Program-made: the position numbers and the translations under genes
Shown: positions 10,781-22,530 of the stretch, one piece after another
Layout: each line of letters begins with the position of its first letter
Position numbering within the stretch: the first letter of the stretch is position 1
Notes under the pieces: model-generated
Told to the model about the DNA's origin: nothing
The model's database searches: none
What the model saw: the letters and a program-made list of their open reading frames with translations, nothing else
NCBI GenBank assembly: GCA_013396915.1
Contig: VWZL01002517.1
Coordinates: forward strand, 1,520,939 to 1,584,938
DNA length: 64,000 nucleotides
Direction of reading: 5' to 3'
Origin: Stercorarius parasiticus
Taxonomy: Eukaryota; Chordata; Aves; Charadriiformes; Stercorariidae

Positions 10781-12776
10781 GACTGAGACTGGGCAAGAGC
10801 CGCCAGACTGAAGCCTGGAGCATTTGTCCCACGGGGATTTGGGTTTCTGGGACAAATTCAGCATTGAATTGCTTTTAGCAAAGAATAATTACACCTCAGA
10901 GGGTTTTTTCCCTCTTTTCTTTCTCCCTTCTCAAGGCGGCTATTAGCCCCTGCGGTTTATTCACAGGATGGTAAAACACGGGCAGGATTTTTAGGGAGGG
11001 ATTTAGGAGACGAGCTTATCAACCCCACATGTGGGGCAGGTGGGTCCCTGACTCAGAGACGTGCCCGAAGTCACTGTCCACGGGTGTTCTCTCCTCCTCT
11101 GTATTTTTCCAGGACTCACTCAAAGCCTGTTTTTAAAGAAAATAAGTTTATTCTAAATCCCTGATTGCTTTTGTGTGAAGACCTTAAACAAGTTTTTCAG
11201 CAAGGCTGGGCAAAACCAGGACTATTACCGCGCCACAGGGCTCCGGGAGGAGCTGGGGGGTTCTTCTGCCGTGGATTCTGGGCCCACTCTTCGTGCTCAG
11301 ATCAATCTCCGAGGCACCAAAATGCTGGGGCTGGTAATTAAACACGACATGATGAAACAGCAGCTGACTTGAAGAGGGGAGTGAAGGCGCCCGATAGCTG
11401 TGGGGTGACGGATCAAGAGGCAATGGCTCTTTTTTCCCAGCTTCCAGAGGCTAATCCGATATGAAAAGGCACTTAATTACACACAATACTTTTCTTATCT
11501 GTGATTTCCTAGGCACGTGCTCTCGGTAGAAGGATGCGCAAGGAGAGACCACCATCCAACCAACCTCCATTCCAAATATTTTGGGGAGGGTGCCCCACGC
11601 CGAGCAGCAGCCGCCACCCGCCCTCTGGCATCGTGTCCAGAGCACCGCGTGGCATATTTGATATGCTGACAAAGACAGAGCTGCCTCGTCGCTTCAGATT
11701 AACAAAGTCATCAGATCCATTTAGAAAGTAATCGAGAACGTCTAATTTTAATTAGTCGCTGGCTTGCTACTGTTGAACTAAACAAGGTTACTTCTTCCTA
11801 GAGACCTTTTTATTGAATTGAAGCTCCAGTTAGAGTGTCCCCGTGTAGCCCAGTTTTACAGTGCCATAAACTGCCACCCCTGGAGCTGATACCCCACTGC
11901 AACAAATACCCCACCAGCTGATTAAGGAGTACAATAAACTGCAATTTATTAGAGCACTAAAACTCTTCTGTTATCCTCAAATATACCAGCGCTGCATTCA
12001 AATGTGTGTATTTGATTCTGTAAATACTTAAAACTGCCCGGTTTGTTACTGGTGCATTTTATAAACGTGCTTCAAAGATGGATTATAGAGAAATAACGTG
12101 TTCCTATAGCGGGAATGTACTGCAGAGCCACAGGCAGCAGCCACCGCGCCCTGGTGTCATCCCCTGGGGTCCCTCGATGGCACCAGAGAAGCGGCTGGTT
12201 TGGGTTTGTTTGCAGTAGCAAAGGAAACCTCTCATTTACCAGGGGCAAGCAAAAAAGGAACTGAATATAATTAAAACCCAAAATTTCCAGGTGTGATGAC
12301 GCACCTGACGAAGATGCTCAGAAAGAGCTTTCTGTACTATTTTAAGCAGGACTGGAACCTGTGCCACGCTACCTGGGGTGGCTCAGGTTTGCTTTGCGGA
12401 GCTGGGGCTCCTGGGCGCCTTCGCTGCTTGATGAAGACGGCACAACCCGGCTAAAAAAACCCTCCTCACCAGGGGAGGTTTCCTGATTCATGTCAGTGAC
12501 AGCCAAAGTTCCCACTAGTGAAGGAAATACGTGAGGAAGAGGTGATTTTGCTGCAATTTGCTCTGGCACAAAGCCTGGGCAGAGCCCAGCCAAGTCCAGT
12601 CACATCCCGGTATTTCATCCAGCTCCACGTCCAGCTTTGGAGCGGATAACCCGGCTACTACAATGCCGGTTGGTAGGCACCGGACAGCCAGGTTCCCCGG
12701 CCAGGACCGGCGCTGTTCGTCAGCAGGGTTCGCTCACCCACCGAGAGTTTCAATCACAAACTAATTTTCAGTTTCA
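10781..12776. other. unassigned DNA, no gene seen
   Basis: AT-rich to mixed DNA. Open frames are 79 codons or less apart from overlapping short ones, and no domain is recognisable. No repeat families noted. Confidence 0.55.
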
Positions 12777-12997
12777 TGAGATGAGATGTGAGGTGAAATT
12801 CTTGGCCGTGAGGGTGGTGAGCCCCTGGCCCAGGTTGCCCAGAGAAGCTGTGGCTGCCCCATCCCTGGAGGGGTTCAAGGCCAGGTTGGACGGGGCTTGG
12901 AGCAACCTGGGCTGGTGGGAGGTGTCCCTGCCCAGGGCAGGGGGTGACACTGGGTGGGCTTTAAGGTCCCTTCCAGCCCAAACCATTCTGTGATTCT
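12777..12997 (+). mobile_element. CR1 LINE 3' fragment (group A)
   Basis: A group A copy beginning just before the shared TGA-GAT-GTG-AGG site. The frame after the TGA reads AVRVVSPWPRLPREAVAAPS and runs through TGG where other CR1 have the ORF2 stop. The hairpin CCCTGCC-CAG-GGCAGGG is at 12926-12942. It forms an inverted pair with the copy at 13658, with only 3 mismatches in the 171 bases I compared. Confidence 0.93.
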
Positions 12998-13657
12998 CAT
13001 TGTTTCTCGCAGGAGAAAGGATGTGTCCTTATGTGAGAGGGGATAACTTCAGCATCCTTGTTACGTTATTATCTACCAAATTCTTCACTGCTACAGAGGA
13101 AGAACTTTTTAGAGCGGTTCGTGCTGAAGTAGTGTTCAATAATTTATAATGCTACCATGTACTAGTGTGTTGAGGAAGGGTGATGTCTCCTTGATTAATT
13201 GAAATAATTGAATTTCTCCTCTCTGCAGAAGGTTGGGCAAAGCACAATCGCATCTCTGCCTGCCCAGCTCTCTGCAAAAAGGTTACCCACCCATGGACCC
13301 CGTCACAGGGGACCCTCCTGTCCCCGCTGCCCAAATTTAACCAAACCCTCTGACCCCCCGTGGCTGCGCTCCTGCTGTGCTCCCCTCCGAGGTCTCAGCT
13401 CCCTACAAAGGGTTTTCAAAGCATTTTATTCTTCCCATCACTGAACTGGTTTCACTACAGGGACGTTCAAATGCTCTGCCTGAAGCCCCACCTGCAGCTG
13501 CACAAAGAGATGAGCCAAAATACTCTAAACACCCTGGTAAAGGAAAGCCAAGGTGGGGTCGAGGGGGAGTATTTAGGGTAACATTTTGGTAGAGCCAATT
13601 ATTAAGATGGAGTTGTTCAGAAAGTTCTGATCTATATTATATTTTAGGTTAAAAATA
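12998..13657. other. unassigned spacer between inverted CR1 copies
   Basis: 660 bases of mixed DNA forming the loop of the inverted CR1 pair. Open frames reach 78 codons and match nothing I recognise. Confidence 0.6.
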
Positions 13658-13954
13658 TCATAAAATCATATAATGGTTTAGGTTGGAAGGGACCTTAAAG
13701 CCCAGCCAGTGCCACCCCCTGCCCTGGGCAGGGACACCTCCCACCAGCCCAGGTTGCTCCAAGCCCCGGCCAACCTGGCCTTGAACCCCTCCAGGGATGG
13801 GGCAGCCACAGCTTCTCTGGGCAACCTGGGCCAGGGGCTCACCACCCTCACGGCAAACAATTTCTGCCTCACATCTCACCTAAATCTCACCTCTTTCAGT
13901 GTAAAAGCCTTCCCCCTCGTCCTGTCGCTATGGTCCCTGATCAAGAGTCCCTCT
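13658..13954 (-). mobile_element. CR1 LINE 3' fragment (group A)
   Basis: A reverse-oriented group A copy with tail TCATAAAATCATATAATGG at the left. It carries the shared TGA upstream of the conserved ...KLFAVRVVSPWPRLPREA frame, and TGG in place of the end stop. The 5' part (13880-13954) is more diverged than the rest. Homology fades after the complement of GGGACTCTTGA. Confidence 0.92.
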
Positions 13955-14904
13955 TTATCAGCTATCACCTATAAAGACTTGCCTAGAAACCCAATATTCC
14001 TCTTTGGTATTGCTTTGCTTCAGATAGTCTTATTTATCTCCTTTTCCCCTATGACAGCACTGAAGGGTAAACATTACCCTTAAGCAACAAGCTACTATAG
14101 ATAGAGGAAAAGATATTAGTTTTCTTCTTGAGGTCCCTGGAGAAAGGAGGAGGCAGAGGGAGGCGATGGGCCGGTGCACAGCCCCTCTCCGGCAGACAGC
14201 AAACCTGGCTGCCGAGGGCATGGCCATTCCCGGGATGCAGAGATACAGCCCGGAGCAGAAACCGGAGCAGAGCCAGCAATACCTTGTGAGAAAAGCTGCC
14301 ATTTACGCTTTCTTTTTAGCCCAACTTCGAGATTATTTGTTTTCTTACCTGTAACCCAGCAGACTGTAAAGCAAGTGGAAACTCAGAACGCCGTTTATTA
14401 GAGGTATGGTGCTCAGCAATATTACTCAAGGGAATATTTTCGGAGCATCTGCAAGCTGAAATTGAAAACAGCAATTGGAAATCCATGCCCCTCGGCAAAG
14501 AGACGTCATGGAAAGCCCAGCTGTGCCAGGTCTCCGTTCCCAAGGTGGCAGCTCCATCTGGCTCACTGGGAAGAGGTTGCACAGCTTCGGCATCCCCATG
14601 TCCCCAGGCAGGGTGTTCGCTGCCACCCAGCCTGGCTCCGGGGTCCAAATCACCTCTGCTGGGATAAGACACCTCTGTAGGGGGGTGATTCTATCCACAG
14701 CGGGACAAATCCACCAAAAGGACTTCCACCAAACGCACCCCCAGGTGGAAAGCGCTGCCGGTGCCTCGGAGGTTGGAGCAGGGCTCAGGTGGAGCCTCTG
14801 CACAGCAAACCACCCACCAAAGGTGCAGCGCGGAGGGACCCCGACTGCTCTGGCACTGCCTTCCCCGCGAGAATCGCGTGGCAGGGGAAACCGACTTGCA
14901 TGAT
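13955..14904. other. unassigned DNA, no gene seen
   Basis: Long overlapping open frames on both strands near 14.43-14.9 kb (up to 201 codons on the minus strand, running into the next CR1) come from GC-rich DNA plus CR1. None has a recognisable domain. Confidence 0.5.
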
Positions 14905-15120
14905 TAAATATAAGGAAAAATTTCTCCACCAAAAGGGTTGTCAAGGAGTGGACCAGGCTGCCCAGGGCAGTGGTGGAGTCGCCATCCCTGGAGGGGTTTA
15001 AAAGCCGGGCAGACGTGGTGCGGAGGGACACGGGGTAGTGGGGGTTTGGCAGTGCTGGGTTGATGGTTGGACTCGATGATCTTAAAGGCCCCTTCCAACC
15101 TACACAATTCTATGATTCTA
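14905..15120 (+). mobile_element. CR1 LINE 3' fragment (group B)
   Basis: The only plus-strand group B copy. It reads the end of ORF2 (...[22 protein letters not shown]-stop), then GGGGTTTGGCAGTGCTGGG, GACTCGATGATC and the tail AATTCTATGATTCTA. The left edge is the 5' truncation, within the codons that group D reads as RKKFF. Confidence 0.9.
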
Positions 15121-16795
15121 ATGCCACAGAGCAGCCGCACACAGCTCCCCTCTCCCCTTTCCAGGGAACGGTGCCCCAGGATGACTCAAATTCCCGTGTT
15201 CATCCTCCCAGGGGCTCAGGGAGGGAAGGACGCAGCTGGGAGCGGGGGGACCCCTCATCCGCAGGCGCTGCAGGCGGATTATAGAGGAGGAATAAACCAA
15301 AATACAAAAACCGTACCTGCCCCATTCACAGTGCCCCAAATGCTGCTGGAATATTTAAACAGATCACTAACGGCAAGGAAAAGAGAGAGCACAAGATGCT
15401 CCAGAGCAGCTCTTTCTAATGGGTCATCTTCTCTGGGGCGCACGCAATTAATTTTTAAAGGGTTCTCTCCAAAATTGTACTAAGCTGTTTTATATGCTCT
15501 TTCTTTTGCCCATAAAATCGGGCTATTTCTAGCCACCAGCACTGTGAGACAGCCAAGACCACTAATCCAAATCACCACCATACCTTCCAAATGCAAAACC
15601 ATCATAAATATTTTCTGTTCATTTGCACAGAATTATTCCCTCCTTTGATTTGGCAATTCAAAGCTGGATAAACCCCTTCCCTCTTTCCACACAACGGCTG
15701 CAGCATCCAGATTTTGGCTAGGGAGAGGCGGGGAGCACCACAGCTGGGAGGGCACCGGGGCAAAGCACTACGGTCGTGGGCACAAATACTGAGGTGCAGC
15801 TAAAATATTTGAGTTAGGATGGAGAATTATGCATTATTATTTTTTTTTACTAGGGAAGAGGAGTTTTCCCCTATCTCCTATGACACCAGGGGAGTTGATC
15901 TTCACAGCTCCTTGGCAGCCTCGAGCAGATGCTGGTCCTGGGCTGGATGTACAGGCGTCACCAACACAGCAGGGTCGTGGCCACCCACTGTCACCCACCA
16001 TCCATGCAACACAGAACGCAAGGCGCGTTCAGGCGCAGCACATGAGAAGTGGCCCGGCAGCTCAAAGCAAAGTTTGTGGGGCACCGGAGCTCCTCCTGGG
16101 AAGACACGGTCTGCTCCCTCACGCATTAACAACAAAGCTTCCTAATATTCCCAAATATACATAAAGGCACGGTGTAGGCAGAAACATTAAAAAAGTGGAA
16201 GACGGGAGGGATGTAAAAGCATCACTCCAAGATCTAGGTGTAGGAAGGCCGGGATTTGGGACACTTGGGGTAGTCTCAGGGAACATCATCAGGACAGGCA
16301 CAAATCTGGGGCCTTTGGAACAGAACTATTTCCCGGGAAAGCTGGTCTGCAGGATGCATGGTGTGACGCCCAGTGGGTCTCAGACCCCACCGCTCCCTGC
16401 TTGAGGATTGAAATCTGGGTTCAAGCTTCTGATCTCACTGGTGGTCCAGGTCGGATCACGAGTATCTTTCCGAGCATTTGGAGCGCAAGAGCATCATCCC
16501 TCCCACGAGCTCTCAGTTATCACTTCAGCCTCTCAGAATCCAAAGGGCAGATCCTGAAACTACAAGGGTTCCCTGCAGTGGCTGCTGGCACACGTGGGAC
16601 ACCACGCGGTGCACGGGCAGTGGGACGCCGTGCTCCTCGGCTGAACCGAATGTTTTTAGTCCTCAATTCTCACCAGAAGCGATCAGCAGAGCAAGGCAGG
16701 ACGGGGATCCTGGTTTTCTTTCATCACCAGCCTTGAAATCAAAGCTGACGCGGGGCCATAAGTTGTGCTCATTTTTGGCCATAGTCCTTGGTTTG
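15121..16795. other. unassigned DNA, no gene seen
   Basis: Mixed DNA with open frames up to 138 codons (15067-15483, starting inside CR1) and 111 codons (two around 15.83-16.16 and 16.40-16.74 kb). I recognise none of them. Confidence 0.5.
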
Positions 16796-16848
16796 AATCA
16801 TAGAAGGGTTTGGGTTGGAAGGGACCTTAAAGATCATCTCGTTCCACT
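16796..16848 (-). mobile_element. CR1 LINE 3' tail fragment
   Basis: About 53 bases of reversed CR1 tail: AATCATAGAAGGGTTTGGG, then GGAAGGGACCTTAAAGATCA. Too short for a subgroup. Confidence 0.85.
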
Positions 16849-18771
16849 AGTAGATTGTCTGGTACCCCACTACCTTGGCTCTCGCTGTGTAACTGGCATT
16901 TGCGCTGGCGTTCAGGCAAAGGCTCTGCCCAAAAAGCGTCGATCGTGTCAGACACGGAGAGATTGGGTCTCTTCCCGTGTCTCTTCCCTGACATGTGGGT
17001 CCCCAGACCCACACCCAAACACTGCTCCCTGTCACAGCACAAAGCACCATGCCAAGAGCGGATGGGGCAGAAACCGAGGCAGAAAACACGATGCTGGGAA
17101 CGACAGAGGAGAAATAACAGCGGGTTAACCAGGAAACAGCACAGGATTTCACATGAAAGTACTCATTAATGGCTTAAAAAAAAAGGATGAAATTGCAGAT
17201 TTTATACAAAATGTCATAGGTTTGTCACTCTGTGGTAACCTGTCCTCCCCCAGACACCCACGAGTAGTTTCAGGCTCCCTCCTGGAGCACTGGGAGCAGA
17301 GCCGGAGCGGCCCCGAGCCGGTGGGAGCAGGACAAAGGGACAAGGACACTGTGCTCCGGAGGTGGCTGGAGCCAGCAGCGGACCGAGGGACAACACCGGG
17401 AGAGCCCAGAGCCTGCGAAGCATCGCACGCCGCGGTGCGGGCCTCCTCTGCCACCCGCCACTGCGGAGACAGCAAAGGAGGCTGTGCAAAAGTGGGGGGA
17501 AAAAAAGGAAACAAAGCGGTAAGAAGAGTTTTCTTTAAACACCACGCGCACTGTTACCCAGGGGACCTCGGGGATATTTCTGGAGCCGAGCAATCCCAAG
17601 GGTTTTCCTCTGAGCAGCCCAAAGCACAGAGCCGCGTTTCCCAGTGATCCCAGTGGGAGCTGAGGCAGGGGCTCCCTGCAAGCTCTGCGGGGCTGGATGT
17701 CTTTCCCCCTTTTTTTTTTTTTACTGGTACCAATTAAAATGAGAAGTTTCCCTTGTAGCAAGGCATTGCAGCACATACTAGCTGAGACTGAAATTTTTAA
17801 GGAGGTCCTCAGGAGTAAATGGAGGTGATTACCTGCTAGGAAATGAGCCTCTGGCTATTCTCCTGGACACGCACATCTAAGTGCTTCCCGGGGATCCGGA
17901 CCACTTCTTTTCACAAGGGAAAAATCTGCCACTTTCAGTTCCACGGAGACAAATACGGCTTTCAGTTTTGACCTTGCTCGTTGCTGAAAAAAAATCTCCG
18001 GGGGCTGCGTTCCACGGAGTGCGGCTGTTATTCCTGATTGACACTGCTATGTGGCTGGGAATAGATTCAGGACCCGTATCTGCAACATGAACTCCGTGCT
18101 GGGGCTTTCCTGCTTTCGCAACAAAATTGTCACTTATGCTGGCTCCTACCCCGGATCTGGCTGGTGAAGAGGTGTACGTGTGAATGAGATATCTTGATTT
18201 TTCATGGCCAGGTTAAAATGCAGAAAGCGAACTGCTAGAAAAATGTGCTTTGCCTTGCAAAGCACTCAGATTGGATGCGGAAATCACTGGCTGAATAATT
18301 ACAGGACCCTGAGATGTCACCTTTAGCACCACTTCTTTGCTACAGCTCCAGTCAGGCAGCAGCTTGAATTTCACGGTATTTAGGGATTTGAACTGGATTT
18401 TTTACATTTGCTGCTCGGAGGCAGGAACTCCATCCGCTCTGTGTGCCCTCCCACCTGCACAGCAACAGCCCTGGGGGCCCAGGACCCCGGGACATCCCCT
18501 CTCTGCTTCGTCCCTCCACGGCACGGAGGGTGCTGGGTTGCTGGAGCCACCGGTGTGCGCGGGGCGGTTAGGAGAGTCCAAGCACCTTCACATCTCCTGG
18601 ATCTGCTGCTGGTTTGGCACCTGCTGCAGCTCAGGCTTTGAGCCACAGGGATGTCTTAAGAAATCTATGGGTCCAGCACGTCCCCCTGGTGCCCTCTGTA
18701 TTGATTTACAAGCCAGCAGCAGCAGACCATGCAATCCAAGCCCCCCTTCCAGCAGCCAGCTCCACCATCGC
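16849..18771. other. unassigned DNA, no gene seen
   Basis: GC-rich around 17.25-17.5 kb with overlapping open frames on both strands (up to 216 codons ending at 17128, and 168 codons at 17270-17776 on the minus strand). They overlap in opposite directions and show no domain. A T13 run is at 17710-17722. Confidence 0.5.
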
Positions 18772-18815
18772 TCATGGAATGGTTTGGGTTGGAAGAGACC
18801 TTAAAGATCATCCAG
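18772..18815 (-). mobile_element. CR1 LINE 3' tail fragment
   Basis: A 44-base reversed CR1 end (TCATGGAATGGTTTGGGTTG ... AAAGATCATCCAG) that abuts the next, opposite-strand CR1 copy with only two bases between. Confidence 0.85.
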
Positions 18816-18817
18816 TT

Positions 18818-19035
18818 TCAGATGAGATGTGAGGCAGAAATTGTTTGCTGTGAGGGGGGTGAGCCCCTGGCCCAGGTTGCCCAGAGAAGCTGTGGCTGCC
18901 CCATCCCTGGAGGGGTTCAAGGCCAGGTTGGACGGGGCTTGGAGCAACCTGGGCTGGTGGGAGGTGTCCCTGCCCAGGGCAGGGGGTGGCACTGGGTGGC
19001 CTTTAAGGTCCCTTCCAGCCCAAACCATTCTGTGG
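18818..19035 (+). mobile_element. CR1 LINE 3' fragment (group A)
   Basis: A group A copy that begins at the shared AGA-TGA-GAT-GTG-AGG site and runs to ACCATTCTGTGGG. The frame RQKLFAVRGVSPWPRLPREA is open from the TGA through the TGG that replaces the ORF2 stop. It lies head-to-head with the fragment at 18772. Confidence 0.93.
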
Positions 19036-21015
19036 GTCTGTAGTTCACAGCTGTGCCACAGAGAGATCACCCAAAGGACCAAGACCCCGTGCCATGCAAT
19101 GAATTACTATCAGTCCATCAAAGAGAGTAAAATCCAGACCTTTAAAAGCAAAATTTTGAAGTTCTCTACAAGGGAGTTTTCAAAGCGAAGCACCTTTCTT
19201 TGAAATTTCTTTTTGCATGGAAGACTTCGCAAGGATTTTTGCCATGTTCAAAACAAAACGTTGTCTCAGATATTAGATCAATTTCATTTCGGAAAGTGAG
19301 AAAAAAAAATTTGAGATGCTCCAACCGCAGCCCCTGGCCAAAGGAGACATGATCTCTTCTGGCCTGGACGTCTATGGGAGAGCTGCTGAGGTGGAGCAGA
19401 CCTTTCAGTCCTGGGGCTGCAGCACCAGAAGCAAAACCACTTTTTCCCTGAGGAACCCCTCAGTGCCCCACCTCGAGAAGCAGATTCGGGCAGCCCTTCA
19501 ATATTGCTAAGTGTGTGCCCACACCAGGGGTGTACATGGGGTAGGACACTTCTCCTCCACTCACAAAACGGTACAGCGGCATGCCGGGGAACACCGCTTC
19601 CCATTTTCTTAATGACAACCTGAATAAACCACCTCTGGCTGACCGCTGGGCATCGACATGGTGTAGTCTTCTACATCCCAACCTAACGGCTGGAAAAGGG
19701 AAGAATCAGTTCACCCGAAGGAAAGACGATGCTGCCTGCAAAACCTGCACACCAGCCCCAGCAGAGCAGGGCTTCACCGGCGGCAAACCCCTCCCCGGCT
19801 GCAAGGAACCCGCATGAACCACACCACCAGCCTGGCCCTAATTATCATACTCCGTGCTTAAATCATCAGCTTTACTCATTTGGCTTTCAGCGCAAAATCA
19901 TTATTTTAAAAGGAATGGGAAGTACTCAGCACATTTCGTAGGTAAATCCCAGCTGCTTCGCACCAAAAGCGGCACCGAAGCAGGAGGATGAGGACCCCCG
20001 TGAACACCATGGATGCCCCTAAAGCCTCTACAGGCTTCATCTTTTTATATGTGGGTTTTGACTTGGGGTCTCTGCTCAGACTGGGTGGTTCTGACGTTGG
20101 AGACGGGGCTCTGCGAGCAAGACTGGGTGCAGGATTCCCCCCATCCTTGGTTCCCCAGCCGGGGACCAACTGCTGAAACCCACCCCGGGCGGGGGGACAC
20201 CCAGCAGGTCTGGGGAGCCAAGGCAGGGCATGTACAGCTCGGTCTGTGCAGACAGCACCATTTTATAGCAGGCAACAAACATTTCTATATTAAAATAGTT
20301 TCTAATTCTCTCTAAAAAGTTAAAAATACTAGAAGACGAAACTTGGACTTTTCATGAATAAACTGTACTTTTCTCCCCTGGTTCTTCAGTCCGTCTCCAT
20401 AGCTACCAAGAGACTTGCTGGCTTGCCTCTGCCAGCTAATTGATTTTCAGAAAGAAGTGATTAATAAAGAAAAACAGTGTCTCCTTCTTTGGCAGGGCAG
20501 TTCCTCACAGGAGCCTTTTCCTTCCCCTCTGGCAGAGCTCAGTCTCCGTCCACTGACCCGAGATATGGCATAAATCCCCCAAAATACACACGTTGAAGCA
20601 CCCCACAGGCCTGAAGCGACAAAATGGGCGTGCATCCTTAACTCGGGATGGCCACCGCGTTTTACAAGGGAATTATGGCTCATATGAAAAAAAAAACCAA
20701 AACCATTGGATCCGTGCCAGGCGCTCTTCCCATTAATCTGACACGCTCGCCTTTCCACAGATTAAATTGCATTCCTGGAAAGCAGATACCTGGGTGTCAA
20801 AGCACCTCCGACAGCGCCAGGAGAGAGAGAAAATTGGAGATCTCCGGTTCCTTGCTGGGAGCTTGGAGACAGGCACTCGGGTACAGAAGGACAGCTTCAT
20901 CTGCATCCTCTTGCTGCTTTTTCACCATAGATTATTTGGTGACGCCGTCCACGTGCAGCAGCCCCGCTGCCGGAGTCACGCTCCTCCTCTGCCATATCTG
21001 GTGGAAGAGCCGTTT
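19036..21015. other. unassigned DNA, no gene seen
   Basis: Mixed DNA. Open frames reach 138 codons (20648-21064, ending inside the next CR1) and 106 codons (19284-19604, minus), with nothing recognisable. Confidence 0.5.
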
Positions 21016-21359
21016 TCATAGAATCAGGGAATCACAGGACGGTTTGGGTTGGAAGGGACCTTAAAGCCCACCCAGTGGCACCCCCTGCCCTGGGCAGGGA
21101 CACCTCCCACCAGCCCAGGTTGCTCCAAGCCCCGGCCAACCTGGCCTTGAACCCCTCCAGGGATGGGGCAGCCACAGCTTCTCTGGGCAACCTGGGCCAG
21201 GGGCTCACCCCCCTCACAGCAAACAATTTCTGCCTCACATCTCAGCTCAATCTCCCCTCTTGCAGTGGAAAACCCTTCCCCCTCATCCCATGGCTCCCCT
21301 CCCTGCTCCAGAGTCCCTCCCCAGCTTTCCTGGAGCCCCTTTAGAGCCTGGAAGGGGCT
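21016..21359 (-). mobile_element. CR1 LINE 3' fragment (group A)
   Basis: Reverse-oriented group A copy. The minus-strand frame RQKLFAVRGVSPWPRLPREA follows the shared TGA (complement of CTCAGCTCAAT... side) and runs through TGG at the old stop. The copy stops at the complement of AGCCCCTTCCAGG, its 5' truncation. Confidence 0.93.
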
Positions 21360-22530
21360 CTAAGCTCTGACTGGGGGCTATAAAGACTGACTTCGTCTCA
21401 TTCTCCAGAACTGACCATATTTTCCATTCCCCTTCTAACCCCATTGTGCTGAACACGGAAGGGGCAGACACAAGGGCTTGTCCCTCTTCTGAGGGCACTG
21501 GGAGGAACCACAAAGGCACTGGAAGCCCTTGGCAGACAAAAAGCCCTGTAGGATGCGAGCGCTTTGCACACACGCACCCATGCGTCCGCTAAACAAACGT
21601 CACATTTCCGTCTCATACACTACAATTCTCTAATTCTGCTTGATTTTATTCCATTGACAGATTCTTTTCTTAGTTTATAAGAGAGCCTATATTGTATGTA
21701 ACAGCCTGTATTGAGGTGAGTCGTGCCACCACCAAAGGCACCGAGCACGCGTGTGCGGGGGGGTGTGTGTCCACGTGATAGCCCACGTGTACGTGACTCT
21801 TAATAAAATATTGTTCGTTAAAGCAAACGGAAATACAAAGTTACCTTTGGTTGCCTTTCCAGACTGCTTTGGTGTTACTGGGTGATACGAATTCAGATCA
21901 ATTAGAATAAAAGATGAAGGCGCTCCGCCTGGCTGTATTGTGCCTCGGCCGAGAAGGCGGCAGCGAGCCGGGGGAAACAGATAGACACGTAACATTATTT
22001 ATGACACATCCTCGGCGCTATTTCGGTGATTAAATAATTAGGAAGTGAGATCAAAAATTACTCTAAATGAGATGAATTTTGAAACACTCCCTCCCTCCCC
22101 TACCTATGCTGGCTGCGAGGATTTTTAAATCATGCATTTTTTTTTAAAGCGGCTGGCAGAATGAAATAAAACAGCGGTATAAATATATACATTTGCGGTA
22201 GTATTTGGTGTATTTCTGGGTGAATAAGGTTGTTTGTATCCGCTGCTTGAGCCGGGCTGGTACCTGCAGGGCTGCGGAGCGGGATGTGTCCCAGCCCTCC
22301 GGAGGCAGATTTCATTCCCGGGCGGCAGAGGCTGGGAGAGGGGCTGCAGCCCAGCGCAGCTGAGTCCCACCGGGGCTTTTGGTGGGACGGGAAGAGCTCC
22401 CAGCTCATCTGCCGGGCGAACGGTGACACGGCCCCTTTCCTGGGCAGGGCTGGATGCCCCTAGGATGGATGCATCGCTTTGCTCCTGAATGCAAAACCAC
22501 CCAGGCCTGCAGAAGGAAAAGGGAAATAAA
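21360..22530. other. unassigned DNA with paired E-boxes
   Basis: No gene seen. The stretch includes a G/T-rich patch (21751-21770), two CACGTG boxes (21772-21789), an AT-rich part, and a GC-rich part at 22.23-22.45 kb with overlapping open frames of up to 102 codons that I do not recognise. Confidence 0.5.
21772..21789. promoter_or_regulatory. paired CACGTG E-boxes, 6-nt spacer
   Basis: Perfect CACGTG at 21772-21777 and 21784-21789, separated by six bases and followed directly by TACGTGAC. Tandem E-boxes spaced 6-7 nt are the arrangement reported for CLOCK:BMAL1 targets, and CACGTG also binds MYC/MAX and USF. No promoter or gene start is visible beside them, so function is unproven. Confidence 0.3.

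Noticed and set aside
14426..15031. 201-codon minus-strand frame
   Set aside because: Its first third is the antisense of the CR1 copy at 14905 and the remainder is unrecognised.
16478..17128. 216-codon plus-strand open frame
   Set aside because: It runs straight through a CR1 tail fragment (16796-16848) and has no known motif.
18772..19035. Twin-priming inversion of a single CR1
   Set aside because: Both parts contain the CR1 3' end, whereas twin priming inverts an upstream part of one element.
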